DNA from: Poecilobothrus nobilitatus
Taxonomy: Eukaryota > Arthropoda > Insecta > Diptera > Dolichopodidae
Length of the DNA stretch: 64,000 nt
Direction: 5' to 3'
NCBI GenBank assembly: GCA_947095535.1
Contig: OX352773.1
Location: 255,463,590 to 255,527,589 of the forward strand
Made by a program: the position numbers and the translations under genes
Notes under the pieces: generated by a model
Seen by the model: the letters and a program-made list of their open reading frames with translations, nothing else
Database searches by the model: none
What the model was told of the DNA's origin: nothing
In this document: positions 61,781 to 64,000 of the stretch, in pieces
Layout of the letters: every line of letters begins with the position of its first letter
Numbering within the stretch: the first letter of the stretch is position 1

Positions 61781-62862
61781 AAGTAAATGTAACAGTAAGT
61801 CGATGTAACCGACTTATATTAATACCCTACACCTGAAAAATTCGAATTAAATTAAATATCCAAAAGTTTTTTGGCAGCTGCTTGAACTTCACTTTTCTGT
61901 TTTATTCAACACGAATTTCAGCAACGTAAAAGAGACATCCTCTTGGGATATGCTTGACACCCTTGTAGAAAATTTCGAGTTTCTATTTTTATTAATTTCG
62001 AAGATATGTTTGTTAGTCCTTGGGAGGCGTGTGTCAGGTACCCAAATACTCAAATTCATCAAATCCATCTCAGGGACATAAAGAAAACATGCCAGAACAC
62101 CATTGTACTGAATTTAAAGGTTCTACTTTTGTGATTTTGGAGATTTGCTCATTTGCTCTTGTGCTTCGTCTGGAAATTTCCAAAATATGAACTCATGCTT
62201 CACATTCTCTCAAATGTCAGTTTCCAATTTTACAGAAAACAAAACAAAACTAGAACACCCTTGTACTAAAAATAAAGGTTCTATCTTTGTTGGTTATGGA
62301 GATATACTCGTTTGTTCTGGGGCTCGCTCGGAAGCTTCCAAGACCCTAATCCATGGACCAAATCCTGCAAAATTTCAGAAACATAAATAAAAAACGAAGG
62401 AACAACATTGTACCAAATTCAAAGATTCTATCTTTGTTGGTTTTCGAGATAATTTCGTTTGCTTTGGGGCTCGTTCGGAAACTTCTAAAATTCGGACTCA
62501 TGGACTAAATCCTCTCAAATTTCAGAGACATAAAGAAAACATGAAAGAACACCAGTGTTCCAAATTTAAAGGTTCTATCTTTGTTAATTTCGAATATATA
62601 TATTTTTGGAACCAGCAATCGCAATCGCCCATTTGCAATCCCCGCCTTTCTTTAGCCATTCTTAACCTACAGTATAAATTTCATCAAGATAGCATCATAA
62701 TTTTTTGAGTTATCGTGCGGGCGGACGGACATCGCTAAATCGACTCTGGAGGTGATCCTGATTCAAAATATATATACATGTTCATATCTAACTCGCTTCC
62801 TTTTGGTGGTTACAAACACCATACCAAAGTTAATATACCCTATACTTTAGGTGTAGGGTATA
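61781..62862 (-). mobile_element. DINE-1/HINE-like element, copy 2 (short array)
   Basis: Same structure and orientation as 38,226-40,442. The 3' hairpin TAAGTCG/CGACTTA is at 61,798-61,820, subterminal ATACCCTACACCTGAA follows, and about four diverged central repeats run 62,090-62,590. The GCGGACGGACATCGCTAAATC block is near 62,720, then GGTGATCCTGATTCAAAATA, CTCGCTTCCTTTTGGTGGTT and the terminus ending GTGTAGGGTATAA at 62,862. It is 1,082 bp against 2,217 bp in copy 1; the difference is almost wholly in repeat number. Confidence 0.8.
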
Positions 62863-64000
62863 ATAATGGTCTTTTATTTAAACGTAACTGAATATGTACT
62901 GACTTTTGATATTTTTTTTGAAAAAATGTAACAGACTGACAATGAATTTGTGACTTTAGGAAACATTCTAAAGAAAGTCTTAATTTTTTTCTTATATAAT
63001 TATTAAATTAATTTTTTATATATATATAATATGTATATTTGTTTTATATAGGACCATTTCAAAATACCCGTAAATGAAAAACCAAATAAACCATAAAATA
63101 AATTCGTTGCTTAGGATGTGTTTATATTGAAGGTGCGATAAGGGATAAGAGCATCGTTATTAGCATAGTGTAGAAAATTTAACATATATTTATTTGCAGA
63201 ATTTGGGAAAAAGTTTGGAAAAGACAAAACGCGGAAAGGCAAAAACTAAAAAAAATAAAAAAAAACAAAATCCAGGAAAGATAACCCAGAAAAATTCCAA
63301 AAAATAGTACAGAGCTTTGCAATTATGTGGATACCATTGATTTTGTAGATTGCAAATTATATTTTAAAAAGAATATCCCTGCTTTCGGTAATGTCGTTTG
63401 CGCTGCAACCATCAAAAATTCAACTGTGATCGAAATGGTAGACTTTCGGTTATGCAGTTGATAAGCGTAATTCTTTCGGTTATGCAAAAAAAAGTCGAAA
63501 TGTAAGTCAAATTAGTGTTTGTACGCAGGGCAAAAATTTATGATTAGTTGTTGATTGTTTGTTATTTGGTGTGAGCAGTACAAAAGGAGAAAACAGGGTA
63601 CACTACCCCACTAAACTACCCCACATTACTGATTATATATTATTTAATTTTTTATTAAATTAAGATTAGTTTTTATATGATCGAATAAGGTTCGATAAGG
63701 TTCATTTTTTTTTATTTTTTTCTTACCTTTAATACCTATTACATACAATATTAAATTTAAATTTAGTCGTTACTTAATTTTGTTCGCTCTGAGTTTTAAG
63801 TTTTTTCTAGATTTTTTTAACAAATACTGGATTTTGTCTTTTCTAAATTTTATAGAAAGAAATTTCTACAACCTATATTCAATATTGTGCTATTATAATG
63901 GTATTGGTATATGTATTTAGGAAAGTGCTCCTTATAAAAAAATATAAGATGCTGTTGCAATAAACAATTTTCAATTGTGTTTCAATTAAAGTCGATTTAA
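62863..64000. other. AT-rich spacer to window end
   Basis: No gene supported. Three occurrences of CTTTCGGT(A/T)ATG between 63,380 and 63,490 hint at a minor local repeat. Confidence 0.4.

Overview
This window is nuclear DNA of a very AT-rich insect, most likely a fly (Diptera). The evidence is intron-bearing genes with GT..AG junctions, CAAA/AAAA-ATG start contexts, many TACATACATATGTATGTA-type palindromic microsatellites, and above all two copies of a DINE-1/INE-1-like Helitron relative with a GGAC microsatellite and TATACCC-type ends. The species cannot be named from the sequence alone. Exon models were assembled by hand from splice signals and codon phase.

Layout. Positions 1-3660 hold the decayed 3' half of a hAT transposon followed by a broken non-LTR retrotransposon. 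Positions 3.7-10 kb are gene-free and carry several short inverted-repeat elements (MITEs). Positions 10,052-15,753 (+) encode a complete six-exon SLC22-type organic-ion transporter of 556 aa. Positions 15.8-25.8 kb are gene-free and transposon-dense: five or more MITE families, one full tRNA-derived SINE with a target-site duplication, and a three-element nest at 19.86-21.45 kb.

Positions 26,185-51,930 (+) are one large TACC (transforming acidic coiled-coil) gene. Three alternative first coding exons all fit the downstream codon phase. One is a 14-codon exon (26,185). One is an 806-codon N/E/K-rich repetitive exon (35,482). The third (50,862) encodes a transmembrane anchor placed directly in front of the C-terminal TACC coiled coil. 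The longest isoform is 1,819 aa and the anchored short one 236 aa. Its introns hold a 5'-truncated RNase-H-bearing LINE (minus) and a Tc1/mariner-like TIR element with a DINE-like element nested in it.

Positions 53.1-54.6 kb (-) hold two compact DNA-repair genes in tandem, ZSWIM7 (SWS1-like) then RAD1 (9-1-1 clamp), only 66 bp apart. Divergent from them, 55,726-58,010 (+), is the ubiquitin-conjugating enzyme UBE2G1 (167 aa). The rest to 64,000 is AT-rich spacer with a second, shorter DINE-like element at 61.8-62.9 kb.

How the genes relate: ZSWIM7 (recombination mediator cofactor) and RAD1 (checkpoint clamp) both act in the DNA-damage response, and their head-to-tail spacing suggests co-transcription or overlapping transcription. 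TACC (centrosome and microtubule) and UBE2G1 (ubiquitin E2) have no evident functional link to them. The item judged most likely to be undescribed is the predicted membrane-anchored TACC isoform.
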